From Kiritimatiellia bacterium (lineage in GTDB: Bacteria > Verrucomicrobiota > Kiritimatiellia > RFP12 > UBA1067), in contig JAKSOY010000202.1 of NCBI GenBank assembly GCA_024405255.1, positions 1 to 8,114 on the forward strand: DNA of 8,114 nucleotides. The letters are read 5' to 3'. Under the pieces are notes generated by a model. It saw only the letters and a program-made list of their open reading frames with translations, ran no database searches and was not told where the DNA came from. Each line of letters starts with the position of its first letter. Positions within the stretch are counted from its first letter, which is position 1. Of the stretch, positions 7,568 through 8,114 are shown piece by piece. Position numbers and translations under genes: made by a program.

Positions 7568-7572
7568 TCTCC
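7568..7572 (-). promoter_or_regulatory. Shine-Dalgarno of the Sel1 membrane protein
   Basis: GGAGA on the minus strand lies 6 nt before the GTG at 7561. It supports the GTG as the true start. The site is inside the end of the upstream hydrophobic-module frame, whose TGA overlaps the GTG. Confidence 0.6.
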
Positions 7573-7585
7573 GTTTAATTTGTTA

Positions 7586-7819
7586 GAGGCAATTGCAAAA
7601 ACCTCTGATACCGTGCCGATGACCATGCCGCCCAGCATGAAGCCTATCACCAACACATCACACACCAAGAGGAATAAAGCGTAAACATTATCGCATTTAT
7701 CTAACGAGGTAATTGCAAAACCCCTCTGACGCGGTGCTGGCGACCATGCCGCCCGACATGAAACCCATCACCAGCACATCACGCACCAAGAGAAGCGATG
7801 CGCAACTATTATCGCATTT
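7586..7819. repeat. Two degenerate tandem repeats, period 120-121 bp
   Basis: Copy A is 7586-7698 and copy B 7706-7819, with a 7-bp spacer between them. Both begin GAGG(C/T)AATTGCAAAA and end ATTATCGCATTT on the plus strand. I count roughly four fifths identity and one single-base length difference. Differences fall so that the encoded peptides stay similar, so this is a coding duplication. Confidence 0.85.
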
Positions 7820-7888
7820 CCCCGACTTGAACACAAGCAGAATGTCGAATTTTTCGGGGGGGGTAATTGATATTTTCATAAATATTAC

Positions 7889-7917
7889 TTGACTGTTTTT
7901 TAATTATACTATACAAT
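7889..7917 (+). promoter_or_regulatory. Strong promoter of the transposase, leaderless arrangement
   Basis: -35 TTGACT (7889-7894), a 17-nt spacer, and -10 TACAAT (7912-7917). Only six bases separate the -10 from the ATG at 7924, so the expected transcription start falls on the start codon. There is no Shine-Dalgarno before this ATG, consistent with a leaderless mRNA. Confidence 0.65.
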
Positions 7918-7923
7918 ATACTT

Positions 7924-8114
7924 ATGAATATTTCAAGAACCGACAACATCCGCGGCATCTGGGACAAGCTCAACCAGGGCCTCTTCCCCTGGATCGACGA
8001 CAACATCGGCGAACTCGACGACAAGCACAGGCTGTTCATGGCCGTCTGCGAGGCGGTGGTCAACCCCCGCGAGTTCGACTACGCGAAGTGGAAGGGAAAC
8101 GGACGCCCTCCGTG
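7924..8114 (+). CDS. Transposase, N-terminal part (DUF772-like, IS5/IS1182-type), partial
   Basis: Sixty-three codons are visible before the window ends. The start reads MNISRTDNIRGIWDKLNQ, followed by LDDKHRLFMAVCEAV and then GRPP at about residues 60-63. This order, 'L..KH..L.AV.E....F' and then a GRPP box, is what I know from the N-terminal DUF772 region of DDE transposases of the IS5/IS1182 kind. The catalytic DDE region would lie beyond the edge. Codon use is GC-rich, unlike the AT-rich DNA just before it. The family is a recollection of motifs; the exact IS cannot be named. Confidence 0.6.
   Translation, partial: MNISRTDNIRGIWDKLNQGLFPWIDDNIGELDDKHRLFMAVCEAVVNPREFDYAKWKGNGRPP

Larger units (their letters stand above)
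7558..7879 (-). pseudogene. Broken gene for a duplicated hydrophobic peptide module upstream of the Sel1 protein
   Basis: The right half is open from the ATG at 7879 to TAA at 7697 (60 codons) and contains KCDNSCASLLLVRDVLVMGF, then MSGGMVASTASE. The left half, one base out of frame, contains KCDNVYALFLLVCDVLVIGF, then MLGGMVIGTVSEVFAIASNK, and ends with TGA at 7560-7558 overlapping the Sel1 start. Removing one base in the right copy (GAGGGGTTTTGC against GAGGTTTTTGC) would fuse both into one reading frame. Each copy looks like one membrane helix with a GFMxGGMV core. No ribosome site precedes 7879, and the first ten codons run toward the IS edge, so the original 5' end may have been lost. 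The family is not recognised. The left copy might still be translated from an internal start and couple to the Sel1 gene. Confidence 0.5.
7865..8114 (+). mobile_element. Left end of an insertion sequence (partial)
   Basis: A transposase gene start lies at the window edge and reads rightward. The AT-rich segment 7864-7923 differs from both flanks and is probably the IS end with its promoter. The exact terminal inverted repeat and any target duplication cannot be fixed, because the other end is outside the window. The left boundary is an estimate. Confidence 0.45.

Noticed and set aside
7820..7859. Possible hairpin CCCCGA ... TCGGGG near the G8 run
   Set aside because: The stem is six base pairs with a loop of nearly 30 nt and no T run. 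It is too weak to call a terminator.

Overview
The window looks like an accessory region of a GC-rich bacterium. The very large secreted protein combines repeated 'ATWTG...NW.C' modules, PA14-like domains, a LamG-like domain and an autotransporter-type beta-strand repeat. This combination is typical of the Verrucomicrobiota/Kiritimatiellota and related PVC bacteria. That assignment is an inference from protein style; no marker gene is present.

Layout, right to left, because almost everything reads on the minus strand. At the right edge (7924-8114, plus strand) is the 5' end of a transposase gene, with a strong promoter placed so that the mRNA would be leaderless. Facing it on the minus strand, 7558-7879 holds two degenerate tandem copies (period 120-121 bp) that encode the same hydrophobic peptide module; a 1-base indel separates their frames. 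The second copy ends in a GTGA overlap with the start of a two-helix membrane protein (6473-7561). That protein has a cytoplasmic coiled coil and three nearly identical Sel1 repeats. Next comes a tiny lipoprotein-like reading frame that appears frameshifted (6305-6426), immediately followed by an ORF whose C-terminal half is the end of a DUF4143-type ATPase (5771-6304), probably a remnant. A small exported Pro/Arg- and Tyr-rich protein follows (5190-5681), closed by a clear intrinsic terminator (5113-5154).

A good sigma-70-type promoter (5059-5088) then drives a giant exported protein of about 1644 residues (59-4993). A further gene starts 24 bp downstream, with its own Shine-Dalgarno and a basic N-terminus; only 11 codons are visible.

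The left two thirds (1-5690) are visibly GC-rich. The 5700-7920 stretch is poorer in GC and holds fragments, duplications and an IS edge, as expected of a decaying or recently acquired island. I see no rRNA, tRNA or CRISPR array. The most interesting items are the duplicated hydrophobic module coupled to the Sel1 membrane protein, the modular architecture of the giant surface protein, and two promoters whose -10 box lies exactly 6 nt before an ATG.
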